64,000 nt of DNA from Halomonas zincidurans B6 (lineage in GTDB: Bacteria; Pseudomonadota; Gammaproteobacteria; Pseudomonadales; Halomonadaceae), in assembly GCF_000731955.1 (NCBI RefSeq), contig NZ_JNCK01000001.1:992001-1056000 (forward strand), read 5' to 3'. This document shows positions 45,529 to 54,279 of the stretch, piece by piece. Made by a program: the position numbers and the translations under genes. The notes below the pieces were generated by a model. The model did no database searches and was not told the origin of the DNA. It saw nothing but the letters and a program-made list of their open reading frames with translations. Each line of letters begins with the position of its first letter. Within the stretch, counting starts at the first letter, position 1.

Positions 45529-46947
45529 TCAGGCGAGGCGTCTGCGTTCACCGGAGGAGGGGATGCCCAGCGCTTCGCGATACTTGGCGACGGTGCGTCG
45601 CGCCACCGCGATGCCATCGGCGGCGAGCAGCTCGACCAGCTTGCTGTCGGAAAGTGGCTTGCGCGGCGGCTCGTCGCCGATCAGCTTCTTCAGGCGTGCG
45701 CGTATCGCGGTGCTGGAGTGCGCATCGCCTTCGCTGCCGCCGCCGACATGGCTCGAGAAGAAGTACTTGAGTTCGAAGACGCCGCGCGGGGTATGAATGA
45801 ACTTCTGTGTGGTGACCCGCGAGATGGTCGATTCGTGCATCTCCACGGTCTGGGCGATGTCGGCGAGCACCAGCGGTTTCATGGCCTCCTCGCCACGCTC
45901 GAGGAAGTCGAACTGGCGGATCATGATCTCGCGACCGACCTTGAGCAGGGTGTCGTTGCGACTCGACAGACTCTTGATCAACCAGCGCGCCTCCTGAAGG
46001 TGCTGCTTCATGAAGGTGTTGTCGTCGCTCTTGTCGGCGCGCTTGATCAAGGCGGCATAGTCGGGCTGGACGCGCAATCGCGGTAGCGCCTCGGGATTGA
46101 GCTCGATACGCCAGCCCTCGCGAGTATGGCGAGCCACCAGGTCGGGGATCACGTAATCCTCGCCACTGGCGTCGAAGGCTTGGCCGGGGCGTGGATCGAG
46201 GGCGCGGATCAGGGCGATCACCGCATCGAGCTGGGCATCGTCGAGACGCAGCCGACGCTTGAGCAACTTGCGGTCATCATTGGCCAGCGCGTCGAGAAAC
46301 TGGCGTACCAGGCGCTTGGCCTGGGGCAGCAGCGGCGTATCGTCGGCCAGCGTAGCCAGTTGCAGCAGCAGACACTCGCGCAGGTCGCGGGCGAATACAC
46401 CGGTGGGGTCGAACTGTTGAAGACGATGCAGAATCTGCTCGACCTCGGCGGCCTTGAGTCCGGAAAGCCCCTGGCTGCGCAGGCCTTCCGTCAATTCGTC
46501 GAGCTGACCGTCGAGATAGCCGTCGAGGTTGACTGCATCGATGAGACAGTCGGCGATCGCATGTTCGCGACTGTCGAGCCCGGTCATGTCGAGCTGCCAG
46601 CGAAGGTGATCCTGCAGGCTCTGATCGGCGGTGTTGCGCTCGAAGTCGGGAGCGTCTTCGCTGCGTCCGGCGCCGGGGGCCAGATCCTGGTAGGTGTCCG
46701 ACCACTCGCTGTCCAGGGCGAGTTCCTCAGGGATGTCGCTGGCCCAGTCGTCGTCGAGCGCTTCGCCGACGTCGGCTTCCCCGAAATCATCCTCCATCTC
46801 GAGCATGGGGTTGGATTCCAGCGCCTGCTGGATCTCCTGGCGTAGATCCAGCGTCGACAGCTGCAGTAGCTGGATGGCCTGCTGCAACTGAGGCGTCATG
46901 GTCAGCTGGGTGCCGACCCGAAGCTGCAACGTGGGTTTCATTGCCAT
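45529..46947 (-). CDS. rpoN: RNA polymerase sigma-54 factor
   Basis: 472-residue alternative sigma factor for -24/-12 promoters. Region I is glutamine/leucine-rich (QLTMTPQLQQAIQLLQLS) and binds activators. An acidic region II follows. The core- and DNA-binding region III ends with the RpoN box ARRTVAKYREALG. A second ATG two codons later (MKPTLQLRV) matches the usual N-terminus equally well; the ribosome site does not decide between them. Confidence 0.96.
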   Translation of the reverse strand: MAMKPTLQLRVGTQLTMTPQLQQAIQLLQLSTLDLRQEIQQALESNPMLEMEDDFGEADVGEALDDDWASDIPEELALDSEWSDTYQDLAPGAGRSEDAPDFERNTADQSLQDHLRWQLDMTGLDSREHAIADCLIDAVNLDGYLDGQLDELTEGLRSQGLSGLKAAEVEQILHRLQQFDPTGVFARDLRECLLLQLATLADDTPLLPQAKRLVRQFLDALANDDRKLLKRRLRLDDAQLDAVIALIRALDPRPGQAFDASGEDYVIPDLVARHTREGWRIELNPEALPRLRVQPDYAALIKRADKSDDNTFMKQHLQEARWLIKSLSSRNDTLLKVGREIMIRQFDFLERGEEAMKPLVLADIAQTVEMHESTISRVTTQKFIHTPRGVFELKYFFSSHVGGGSEGDAHSSTAIRARLKKLIGDEPPRKPLSDSKLVELLAADGIAVARRTVAKYREALGIPSSGERRRLA

Positions 46948-47109
46948 GACAAGCGTGACTTCACTGAGAGGATTTCACGACACGTTATCCTGCTCGGTGA
47001 GGCCTTGCAAGTGTAAAAGCAATAACCATGCCATCATGCGGGCTAATACAGCTTGGCGAGACCTTGCGTGGAGGCGCGGGCTTGACAGCCGCCATCGTGC
47101 TGCGAGCGC

Positions 47110-47835
47110 TCAAAGGCGGAATTCGCTACCCAGATAGACCTCGCGGACCTTCTTGCTGGCGAGTATCGCTTCCGCGTTGCCTTCGGCGATGATCTGGCCG
47201 TCGCCGACGATGTAGGCGTTGTCGCAGATATCCAGCGTCTCGCGCACGTTATGGTCGGTGATCAGTACGCCGATGCCCCGATCGCGCAATTGACGGATGA
47301 TCGACTTGATTTCGCCGACCGAAATCGGGTCGACCCCCGCGAAGGGCTCGTCGAGCAGGATGAACGCCGGCTCGGTGGCCAGTGAGCGGGCGATCTCTAC
47401 CCGGCGACGTTCGCCGCCGGACAGGCTCATGCCCATGTTGTCGCGAATATGGGTGATATGGAATTCCTCGAGCAGTTGCTCGAGCTGGCGCTTGCGTCCC
47501 GGCTTGTCCAGGTCGCGACGCATCTCGAGGATCGCCATGATGTTGTCGGCGACCGACAGCTTGCGAAAGATCGAGGCTTCCTGAGGCAGGTAGCCGATGC
47601 CGGCGCGGGCGCGGTGATGCATCGCTGCGCGGCTGAGGTCCTGGTCGTCGATGCCCACCTCGCCGGCGTCGGCGCGCACCAGGCCGACGATCATGTAGAA
47701 TGAGGTCGTCTTGCCGGCCCCGTTGGGGCCGAGCAGGCCGACGATGCTGCCCTGGCCGATCGATAGGCTGATGTCCTGGACCACGCGGCGATTCTTGTAG
47801 CTCTTGGCCAAATGCCGGGCGAACAATGTCTTCAT
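47110..47835 (-). CDS. lptB: LPS export ATPase LptB
   Basis: 241-residue cytoplasmic ATPase of the LptB2FG exporter that extracts LPS from the inner membrane. Walker A GPNGAGKT (36-43), signature LSGGERRRVEIARSL, Walker B FILLDEPFAGVDP and the switch His in ITDHNVRE are complete. It follows lptA by 52 bases and precedes rpoN, the conserved order. Confidence 0.96.
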   Translation of the reverse strand: MKTLFARHLAKSYKNRRVVQDISLSIGQGSIVGLLGPNGAGKTTSFYMIVGLVRADAGEVGIDDQDLSRAAMHHRARAGIGYLPQEASIFRKLSVADNIMAILEMRRDLDKPGRKRQLEQLLEEFHITHIRDNMGMSLSGGERRRVEIARSLATEPAFILLDEPFAGVDPISVGEIKSIIRQLRDRGIGVLITDHNVRETLDICDNAYIVGDGQIIAEGNAEAILASKKVREVYLGSEFRL

Positions 47836-47887
47836 CGCGCGGGGCTCTCCTCTGGGCTGGCCTCTGGACTGATCTCGGCCGGCGGGG

Positions 47888-48409
47888 TCATTGTTCGGCC
47901 GACTTCGGTGTCAGGCTCATGCGCACGCGCTCGTTCTCGGCTCCCTGGGCCTGGGAACGCGCCTGGACCTGACGGCTATCGAGGAAGTACTCGACATAGG
48001 CGCCCTTGAAAGTGTCGCTGGCCTGGTGCAGTTCGGCCTGGCTGATCAGTTCGACGCGTCGCTCGCCGGCGTAGTAGACGATCGTCTCGCCCCAGCCCTT
48101 GACCAGCGGATCGTCGGGCGCCGGGCGCTGTTCGAGATAGGCGCGCTCGGTGCCGCCGGTAGCGGTCACCAGAGTCACTTCGCCCTGGTCGTTGCGCTCG
48201 ATCTCGACACGCTGAGCGGTCAATTTCATGCTGCCCTGCTGCATGGCGACGTCACCGGTGTAGACGGCGGTGCCGGCACGGTCGTCGAGATTCAGGCGGT
48301 CGGCGGCAATGTTGATCGGCTGGTTGGCATCGCCTTCCAGCGCCAGGGCCGGCGTGGCGAGCAGCGCCGCACCGGACAGGCCTAGGGCAGCGATTAGGGT
48401 GCGCATCAT
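47888..48409 (-). CDS. lptA: LPS periplasmic bridge protein LptA
   Basis: 173-residue periplasmic beta-jellyroll protein. It has a signal peptide (LIAALGLSGAALLATPALA before LEGDANQP), then INIAADRLNLDDRAGTAVYTGDV, the family start, and QGSMKLTAQRVEI. It polymerises between LptC and LptD to carry LPS. Four-base overlap with lptC. Confidence 0.94.
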   Translation of the reverse strand: MMRTLIAALGLSGAALLATPALALEGDANQPINIAADRLNLDDRAGTAVYTGDVAMQQGSMKLTAQRVEIERNDQGEVTLVTATGGTERAYLEQRPAPDDPLVKGWGETIVYYAGERRVELISQAELHQASDTFKGAYVEYFLDSRQVQARSQAQGAENERVRMSLTPKSAEQ

Positions 48410-48996
48410 GATCCTGATTCCTCGTCGATCGGCGGGTGATAGCCGCGTACATTGCCGTTGAGCTGCATTTGTCCGCTGTCCAGCCAGGCATCGAAACGAT
48501 CGCCGCGCACGCGTTGCTGAAACTTGCGCAGCACGGCCTCGCTTTCACTCCAGGCATGACCGGTTTCGGCGTCGTAAATCAAGACCTCGCTGTTGATTTT
48601 CCAGCCCTGTTCGGGCGCCTGGAGCTGGGCGTTGCCGCTTAGCTTGAGCGGATTGGCGTTGGCTCCCAGCCTACCTGTGTCGGCGCTGGCGAGCCAGACC
48701 CGGCCGCGGTCGTCGACGAGCCGAGCGTCGGGCGCTTGCAGCCGCGTCACGTCATCGGTGGGGGTATGCGTAAGCCGGGGTGTCTCGAGTCGCTGATAGG
48801 CGGTACCGGTCGCATCGAAGCGGGTCAGCGTGGCGTCTTCCAGGTAGTAATCGGGTTCGCCGCTCTCGCCCGTGGAAGGGGGCGAGGGCAACGAGATGAG
48901 GTTGCGTTGCTCGATCAAGGCCAGCAGCCCACCCAGCGCGAGCAGGATGAGCGCCAGCCACCCTTTGGGCGAAAGCCGCGAGAAACGCTGGAGCAT
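48406..48996 (-). CDS. lptC: LPS export protein LptC
   Basis: 196-residue bitopic inner-membrane protein. One N-terminal helix (GWLALILLALGGLLALIE) is followed by a periplasmic LptA-like fold with DYYLEDATLTRFDATG and PLKLSGNAQL. It receives LPS from LptB2FG. It begins three bases after the kdsC stop. Confidence 0.93.
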   Translation of the reverse strand: MLQRFSRLSPKGWLALILLALGGLLALIEQRNLISLPSPPSTGESGEPDYYLEDATLTRFDATGTAYQRLETPRLTHTPTDDVTRLQAPDARLVDDRGRVWLASADTGRLGANANPLKLSGNAQLQAPEQGWKINSEVLIYDAETGHAWSESEAVLRKFQQRVRGDRFDAWLDSGQMQLNGNVRGYHPPIDEESGS

Positions 48997-48999
48997 CGT

Positions 49000-49542
49000 T
49001 CAGTTCCGGCCGTGGAGATAAGCGTCGAGCAGCGCCGTCCAGTGGCCCCGCATCTGCAGCAGGCCATCGCAGATCTCGCGTATGGCGCCGTGGCCGCCGG
49101 CACGCAGAGTGACCCAGTCGGCCCGCTCACGGACGTAGTCTGGCGCATTGGGCACGCTGATGCCGAGCCCCGCGTAGTGGATGGGGGCGAGATCAGGCAG
49201 GTCGTCGCCGCAATAGGCGAGCTGCTCGAAATCCAGGCCCAGCGTGTCGAGTAATTCGCGCAGCAAGGTCAACTTGTCGTCACGCCCTTGAAAGACATGT
49301 TCGATTCCCAGCGCCGCGGCACGCCGAGCCACCATCGGCGACTCGCGACCGGTGATGATCGCCACCTCGATCCCGGTGCGACGCAGCAGCTTGATGCCCT
49401 GGCCGTCCTGGGTACTGAAGGCTTTGGTTTCCTGGCCATCGGCCTGGAAGTACAGCTGACCGTCGGTCATCACGCCATCGACATCGAAGGCCAGCAGCCG
49501 CATGTGACGAGCGCGCTCGACCAAATGGGGGGGATGGGGCAT
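49000..49542 (-). CDS. kdsC: KDO-8-phosphate phosphatase KdsC
   Basis: 180-residue tetrameric HAD phosphatase that makes free KDO. The nucleophile and general-acid aspartates are Asp20 and Asp22 in LLAFDVDGVMTDG; the AIITGRESP and YCGDDLPDL motifs complete the HAD active site. It lies between kdsD and lptC, ten bases after kdsD. Confidence 0.95.
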   Translation of the reverse strand: MPHPPHLVERARHMRLLAFDVDGVMTDGQLYFQADGQETKAFSTQDGQGIKLLRRTGIEVAIITGRESPMVARRAAALGIEHVFQGRDDKLTLLRELLDTLGLDFEQLAYCGDDLPDLAPIHYAGLGISVPNAPDYVRERADWVTLRAGGHGAIREICDGLLQMRGHWTALLDAYLHGRN

Positions 49543-49552
49543 CGCTGTCTCC

Positions 49553-50533
49553 TCAGACCACGCCGCTGACGAGCAGGTCGTGCATGTGGATGGCGCCGAT
49601 GGGGCGGTCGTCGTCGTCGACCACGGCCAGCGCAGTGATCCGGTTGTCCTCCATGAGCCTGACGGCCTCGGCCGCCAGAATGTCGGCGCGAATCCGTTTG
49701 CCGCCGCGGGTCATTACATCGTCGACCCGCAGCGCGCGCAGGTCGCCATGCTGGTCGAGGGTGCGGCGCAGATCGCCGTCGGTGTAGACGCCGGCCAACC
49801 GGCCCTTTTCATCGACCACGCAGGTGAAGCCCAGCCCCTTGTGCGTGATCTCGAGCAGCGCTTCGCGCAACGGGCTGCCGATGACGACGCTGGGCAGCCG
49901 CGCGCCGCTGTGCATCAGATCCTCGACCTTGAGCAGCAGGCGCCGGCCCAGCGTGCCGCCGGGATGTGACAGGGCGAAGTCCTCGGCGGTGAAGCCGCGC
50001 GCCTCGAGCAGGGCCACCGCCAACGCGTCGCCAAGCGCCAGCGCGGCGGTGGTCGAGGCGGTCGGCGCCAGATCGAGCGGACAGGCTTCGCGCTCCACGC
50101 TGGCGTCGAGGTGGGCCTCGGCATGGCAGGCCATGGCCGAGGCGGGACGCCCGGTCATGCTGATCAGCGGCGTGCCCATGCGCTTCAACAGCGGCAGCAG
50201 CGCGGTGATCTCCTGAGTCTCGCCGGAGTTCGACAGCGCCAGTACCACGTCGCGGGCGGTGATCATGCCCAGGTCGCCGTGGCTGGCCTCGCCGGGGTGG
50301 ACGAAGAAGGCCGGCGTTCCAGTGCTCGCCAGCGTGGCGGCGATCTTGCGTGCGATATGCCCCGACTTGCCCATGCCGGTGACCACCACGCGCCCCTGGC
50401 AGGCGAGGATCAGCCGGCAGGCGCGGTCGAAATCGTCGGACAGCTTGCCGATCAGTGTGGCGATGGCCTGCTGTTCCAGTTTCAAGGTGCGTCGGGCGCT
50501 GGCACGAAAGGCGAAGTCGATATCGATGGTCAT
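49553..50533 (-). CDS. kdsD: Arabinose-5-phosphate isomerase KdsD
   Basis: 326-residue enzyme converting ribulose-5-P to arabinose-5-P for KDO synthesis. An N-terminal SIS domain (RVVVTGMGKSGHIARKIAATL, LSNSGETQEI) precedes a C-terminal CBS pair (DLMHSGARLPSV, VDDVMTRGGKRIRAD). The ATG giving MTIDIDFAFRAS is chosen over a frame extension that reads into the divergent mla promoter region. Confidence 0.95.
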   Translation of the reverse strand: MTIDIDFAFRASARRTLKLEQQAIATLIGKLSDDFDRACRLILACQGRVVVTGMGKSGHIARKIAATLASTGTPAFFVHPGEASHGDLGMITARDVVLALSNSGETQEITALLPLLKRMGTPLISMTGRPASAMACHAEAHLDASVEREACPLDLAPTASTTAALALGDALAVALLEARGFTAEDFALSHPGGTLGRRLLLKVEDLMHSGARLPSVVIGSPLREALLEITHKGLGFTCVVDEKGRLAGVYTDGDLRRTLDQHGDLRALRVDDVMTRGGKRIRADILAAEAVRLMEDNRITALAVVDDDDRPIGAIHMHDLLVSGVV

Positions 50534-50733
50534 GGCAGTGATTGTTGCCCCCGGGGCGATTGGACTCAAGAGGCGACGCTGCCGGACGCTCCGGCCGGTT
50601 CGTCGCAACTGTGCCGGGCGCTTATTAGACGCATAGTGGCGGTGGCATGCAAGGGTGAAACCCGGTCGGGCTGGTCGTGGTACGCTGGGTTAGGATACGA
50701 TGTTCGATAATTTTTCACCACTGAGTCGCCTGA

Positions 50734-51546
50734 ATGAACGAATCGCTGCTCGTCGAGGTGGAAGGATTGCGCTTTTCCCGTGGCGAGAAGGAAATCTTTC
50801 GCGGTGTCGATCTGCAGATTCCGCGCGGCAAGATCACTGCGATCATGGGACCCAGCGGCACCGGCAAGACGACGCTGCTCAAGCTGATCGGCGGCCAGTT
50901 GCGGCCGGACGCGGGGCGGGTCAGGATCGCCGGCCACGACGTGCACCGCCTGTCGCGGCGGGCGCTGTTCCGGCTGCGCCGGCGCATGGGCATGCTGTTC
51001 CAGAGCGGCGCGCTGTTTTCCGATCTCTCCGTGTTCGAGAACGTGGCTTTCCCGTTGCGCGTGCATACCGATCTGCCCGAGGCGATGGTACGCGACATCG
51101 CCCTGATGAAGCTCGAGGCGGTGGGCTTGCGTGGCGCTCGCGAACTGATGCCCTCGGAACTGTCGGGGGGGATGCTGCGACGGGTGGCGCTGGCCCGGGC
51201 GATCGCCCTGGATCCCGACTTGATCCTCTATGACGAGCCGTTCGTGGGGCAGGATCCGATCTCGATGGGCGTGCTGGTGCAATTGGTCAAGAAGGTCAAT
51301 CAGGCACTGGGACTGACCGCCGTGGTGGTCTCCCACGACGTCAAGGAGACCCTGACGATCGCCGATTATGTCTACGTGATCTCCGATGGCCAGGTGATGG
51401 CGCATGGCACGCCGGCATCGCTGGATGACACCGGCGACGCCCGGGTGCGCCAGTTCATCCACGGTGAACCCGACGGACCGGTGCCGTTTCATTATCCAGC
51501 GCCGGATTACGTCACCGACATCATGGCCGGGAGGGTGCAGCGTTGA
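50734..51546 (+). CDS. mlaF: Mla phospholipid transport ATPase MlaF
   Basis: 270-residue ATPase of the MlaFEDB complex, which maintains outer-membrane lipid asymmetry. Walker A GPSGTGKT (39-46), the MlaF-type signature LSGGMLRRVALARAI, Walker B LILYDEPFVGQDP and the switch His in VVSHDVKE are present. It is the first of five co-directional mla genes; the 200-base gap to kdsD must hold both divergent promoters, though I see no strong match. Confidence 0.95.
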   Translation: MNESLLVEVEGLRFSRGEKEIFRGVDLQIPRGKITAIMGPSGTGKTTLLKLIGGQLRPDAGRVRIAGHDVHRLSRRALFRLRRRMGMLFQSGALFSDLSVFENVAFPLRVHTDLPEAMVRDIALMKLEAVGLRGARELMPSELSGGMLRRVALARAIALDPDLILYDEPFVGQDPISMGVLVQLVKKVNQALGLTAVVVSHDVKETLTIADYVYVISDGQVMAHGTPASLDDTGDARVRQFIHGEPDGPVPFHYPAPDYVTDIMAGRVQR

Positions 51547-52385
51547 GCGATCGTCACGAAAATCGTAGCCATGCCTTGCCCGGTACGATCTTGCGCCGGG
51601 CTGTCTTGCGCAGGATCGCGGCGCTGGGTCGGACGACGCTGGATGCCATCGACGCGCTGGGGCGGGCGGGGATGATCCTGGTGTTGTCGAGTCTGACCGT
51701 GCCGTCACGGGAAGGCTGGCGGCTGTGGCTGCGCCAGATGCATTTCGTCGGCGTGATGTCGCTGGCCATCGTGCTGGTATCCGGCATGTTCATCGGCATG
51801 GTGCTGGGGCTGCAGGGCTACACCATTTTGGTCGATTTCGGCGCCGAGGATGCGCTGGGGCAGATGGTCGCCCTGTCGTTGCTGCGCGAACTGGCGCCGG
51901 TGGTCACGGCGTTGCTGTTTGCCGGGCGCGCCGGCTCGGCGCTGACCGCCGAGATCGGCCTGATGAAGGCCACCGAGCAACTCTCGAGCATGGAGATGAT
52001 CGGTGTCGACCCGTTGCGCCGGATCATCGCCCCACGGTTGTGGGCGGGCTTCGTTTCGCTGCCGCTGCTGACCGTCGGCTTCAGTGTGGTGGGCATCTGG
52101 GGCGGTTACCTGATCGGCGTGCAGTGGCTGGGCGTCTTCGATGGCTCCTACTGGAGCAACATGCAGGACAGCGTCGGCTTCTTCGCGGATATCGGCAACG
52201 GCATGATCAAGAGCGTGGTGTTCGCGCTGGTGGTGACCTGGATCGCGGTCTTCCAGGGCTATGACCTGGTGCCAACCTCGGAAGGCATTTCGCGCGCCAC
52301 CACGCGCACGGTGGTTTATTCTTCGCTGGCGGTGCTGGGGCTGGACTTCGTGCTCACCGCGACGATGTTTGGAGAACTCGGATGA
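51543..52385 (+). CDS. mlaE: Mla permease MlaE
   Basis: 280-residue inner-membrane permease. Membrane segments include IVLVSGMFIGMVLGLQGY and AGFVSLPLLTVGFSVVGIWGG; LLRELAPVVTALLFAGRAGSALTAE-type sequence is the MlaE signature. The start is a TTG overlapping the mlaF stop (TTGA), implying coupling; the N-terminus is about 20 residues longer than in E. coli. Confidence 0.94.
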   Translation: MSDRHENRSHALPGTILRRAVLRRIAALGRTTLDAIDALGRAGMILVLSSLTVPSREGWRLWLRQMHFVGVMSLAIVLVSGMFIGMVLGLQGYTILVDFGAEDALGQMVALSLLRELAPVVTALLFAGRAGSALTAEIGLMKATEQLSSMEMIGVDPLRRIIAPRLWAGFVSLPLLTVGFSVVGIWGGYLIGVQWLGVFDGSYWSNMQDSVGFFADIGNGMIKSVVFALVVTWIAVFQGYDLVPTSEGISRATTRTVVYSSLAVLGLDFVLTATMFGELG

Positions 52386-52846
52386 GACGCAGCAAGGGGA
52401 TAGAATTTGGGGTCGGCCTGTTCATGCTGGCCGGCGTGATCGGCGTGATCTTCCTGGGACTGCGAGTCAGCGGTCTGGGCACCGGCGTTACGGGCGATAC
52501 CATGACGCTGCACGCCAATTTCGCCAATATCGGCGGTCTCAAGGTGCGCTCCAAGGTGACGCTGGCCGGCGTCGAGGTGGGGCAGGTCTCGGCGATCGAA
52601 CTCGACCCTGAATGGTTCGACGCCCGCGTCACTTTCGAGGTCGACGACAAGCTCGAAGGCGTTTTGCCGCGCGACTCCACGGCGGCGATACTTACTGCGG
52701 GGCTGTTGGGCGAGCAGTACATCGGTCTGTCGATGGGCGGCGACCCGCAAACTCTCGAGGATGGCGATACGATCCGCGATACGCAGCAGGCCCTGGTGCT
52801 TGAAGAACTGATTCAGCAGTTCGTGTCGAACATGGTGAAGGATTGA
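52382..52846 (+). CDS. mlaD: Mla MCE-domain protein MlaD
   Basis: 154-residue membrane-anchored lipid-binding ring subunit. An N-terminal helix (EFGVGLFMLAGVIGVIFLGL) is followed by one MCE domain with GLKVRSKVTLAGVEVGQV, GLLGEQYIGLSMGGD and a hydrophobic C-terminal helix. Slightly shorter than E. coli MlaD (183). Four-base overlap with mlaE. Confidence 0.94.
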   Translation: MRRSKGIEFGVGLFMLAGVIGVIFLGLRVSGLGTGVTGDTMTLHANFANIGGLKVRSKVTLAGVEVGQVSAIELDPEWFDARVTFEVDDKLEGVLPRDSTAAILTAGLLGEQYIGLSMGGDPQTLEDGDTIRDTQQALVLEELIQQFVSNMVKD

Positions 52847-52859
52847 GCAGGAGTCGAGT

Positions 52860-53534
52860 ATGGCGATGCACAGCAAGTTTTTCGTTTTGCGTTGGTTGGC
52901 CGTGATAGGCGCGGTGCTATTGATGGCATCGGCGGCCCAGGCTCAACAGAAACCCGAGCAGTTGATCCGCGACAGCATCAATCAGCTGATGGGGCAGATC
53001 GAAGGGCGCAAGGACTACTTCGTCGCAAATCCCGATGAATTGAAGGCACTGATCGACAAGAATCTCGAGCAGATTGCCGATTTTCGCTACATCGGGGCCA
53101 GCGTCATGGGCCGCTATTTTCGCAATGCCTCGCCGGAGCAGCGTTCACGCTTCGTCGATACGTTCCGTCAGACCTTGATTGACACCTACGCCAGGGGCCT
53201 GGTGACGTTCAACTATCGCGAATTGCGGGTGCTGGACGGGACGGGCGGCCGATACGAGGACCAGGCCAGCGTCGACATGGAAGTGGTGGCCGAGGACGGT
53301 CAGGTCTATCCGGTGAGCTATACCCTGCGCCAGGACGACGGCCAGTGGAAGGTCGTCAACGTCATCGTCAACGGCATCAACTTAGGGCTGACGTTCCGTA
53401 ACCAGTTCGATCAGGCAATGCGCAACAATAATCGCAACTACGACAAGGTCATCGATGAGTGGGCGCCCGAAGTCGCCACCGAGGAGCTGGAGAAAGGGGG
53501 CACCGCTTCCTCGGGGCAAGAGGCGGCGCAGTGA
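52860..53534 (+). CDS. mlaC: Periplasmic phospholipid-binding protein MlaC
   Basis: 224-residue shuttle between the outer-membrane and inner-membrane Mla complexes. A signal peptide ends ASAAQA before QQKPEQLI. The Tol-Tol-Ttg2 domain includes FRYIGASVMGRYFRNASPEQ, and WKVVNVIVNGINLGLTFRNQF forms the lipid pocket end. Stop codon overlaps the next GTG. Confidence 0.94.
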   Translation: MAMHSKFFVLRWLAVIGAVLLMASAAQAQQKPEQLIRDSINQLMGQIEGRKDYFVANPDELKALIDKNLEQIADFRYIGASVMGRYFRNASPEQRSRFVDTFRQTLIDTYARGLVTFNYRELRVLDGTGGRYEDQASVDMEVVAEDGQVYPVSYTLRQDDGQWKVVNVIVNGINLGLTFRNQFDQAMRNNNRNYDKVIDEWAPEVATEELEKGGTASSGQEAAQ

Positions 53535-53872
53535 GTATATTGCTCGATCACGACGGTGTGCGGCTGGTCGTGGAGGATCAGGCACTGATCGCCAGTGGCG
53601 AGGCCGATTTCGACGTCGCCGCCAGCCTGGCCGAGAGCGGCTGTGAATGGTTGGGTGCCCAGGCCGTTGGCAGTGTGGTGCGCTTTGATTTGAGCGGCGT
53701 CGATCGGGCCAGCAGCGTGGCGATCAGCGTAATGCTCGAATGGCTGCGCTGTGCTCGCGAACGCGGTCTCAAGATCGAGTCGGTCAGACTTTCCGAGCCG
53801 CTGGCTCGGGTGACTTCGCTGGCGGGCATCGACCAGCTGTTGCCATCTCCCACGCAAGCGGTGGGGGGCTGA
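53531..53872 (+). CDS. mlaB: STAS-domain protein MlaB
   Basis: 113-residue STAS protein that binds MlaF and is needed for its ATPase activity. The DLSGVDRASSVAISVMLEWLR helix corresponds to the conserved serine region. The GTG start overlaps the mlaC TGA (GTGA); the longer frame upstream lies inside mlaC and is shadow. The 139 bases that follow hold no gene. Confidence 0.9.
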   Translation: MSILLDHDGVRLVVEDQALIASGEADFDVAASLAESGCEWLGAQAVGSVVRFDLSGVDRASSVAISVMLEWLRCARERGLKIESVRLSEPLARVTSLAGIDQLLPSPTQAVGG

Positions 53873-54011
53873 TCGCCTCGAGGTGATCGCGCGGTGGGCC
53901 GACAGCGCGGCTGGGCATCGCCATTGCCGGTGCTTTTCATTACCATGGACGCCTTCACGATACCCGCCGGCGACGCGTCGCCGGCCCATCTTCGACAGGA
54001 GTCCCACGGCC

Positions 54012-54266
54012 ATGCAACCCAGTGATGTCAAGGCGCGACTGGAGTCGCGGATCGACGACTGCGAATTTCACATCCAGGGCGAAGGCTGCAACTTCCAGGT
54101 CGTCGCTGTGGGCGAAGCATTCGCAGGACTGAGCCCCGTCAAACGTCAGCAACTGATCTACGGCGCGTTGTCCGAGGAGATCGCCAGCGGCGCGCTTCAC
54201 GCCGTGAGCATCAAGACCTATACCCCGGCGCAGTGGCAGGACGCGCCCGAGAGCGCCCAGAGCTGA
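54012..54266 (+). CDS. ibaG: BolA-family protein IbaG
   Basis: 84 residues, as in E. coli IbaG. The BolA fold is clear (CNFQVVAVGEAFAGLSPVKRQQLIYG, ALHAVSIKTYTPAQW). These proteins partner monothiol glutaredoxins in Fe-S handling and affect envelope stress. It sits between mla and murA as in enterics. The ATG is chosen over an in-frame one 43 codons upstream. Confidence 0.94.
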   Translation: MQPSDVKARLESRIDDCEFHIQGEGCNFQVVAVGEAFAGLSPVKRQQLIYGALSEEIASGALHAVSIKTYTPAQWQDAPESAQS

Positions 54267-54279
54267 GTACTCGACCACC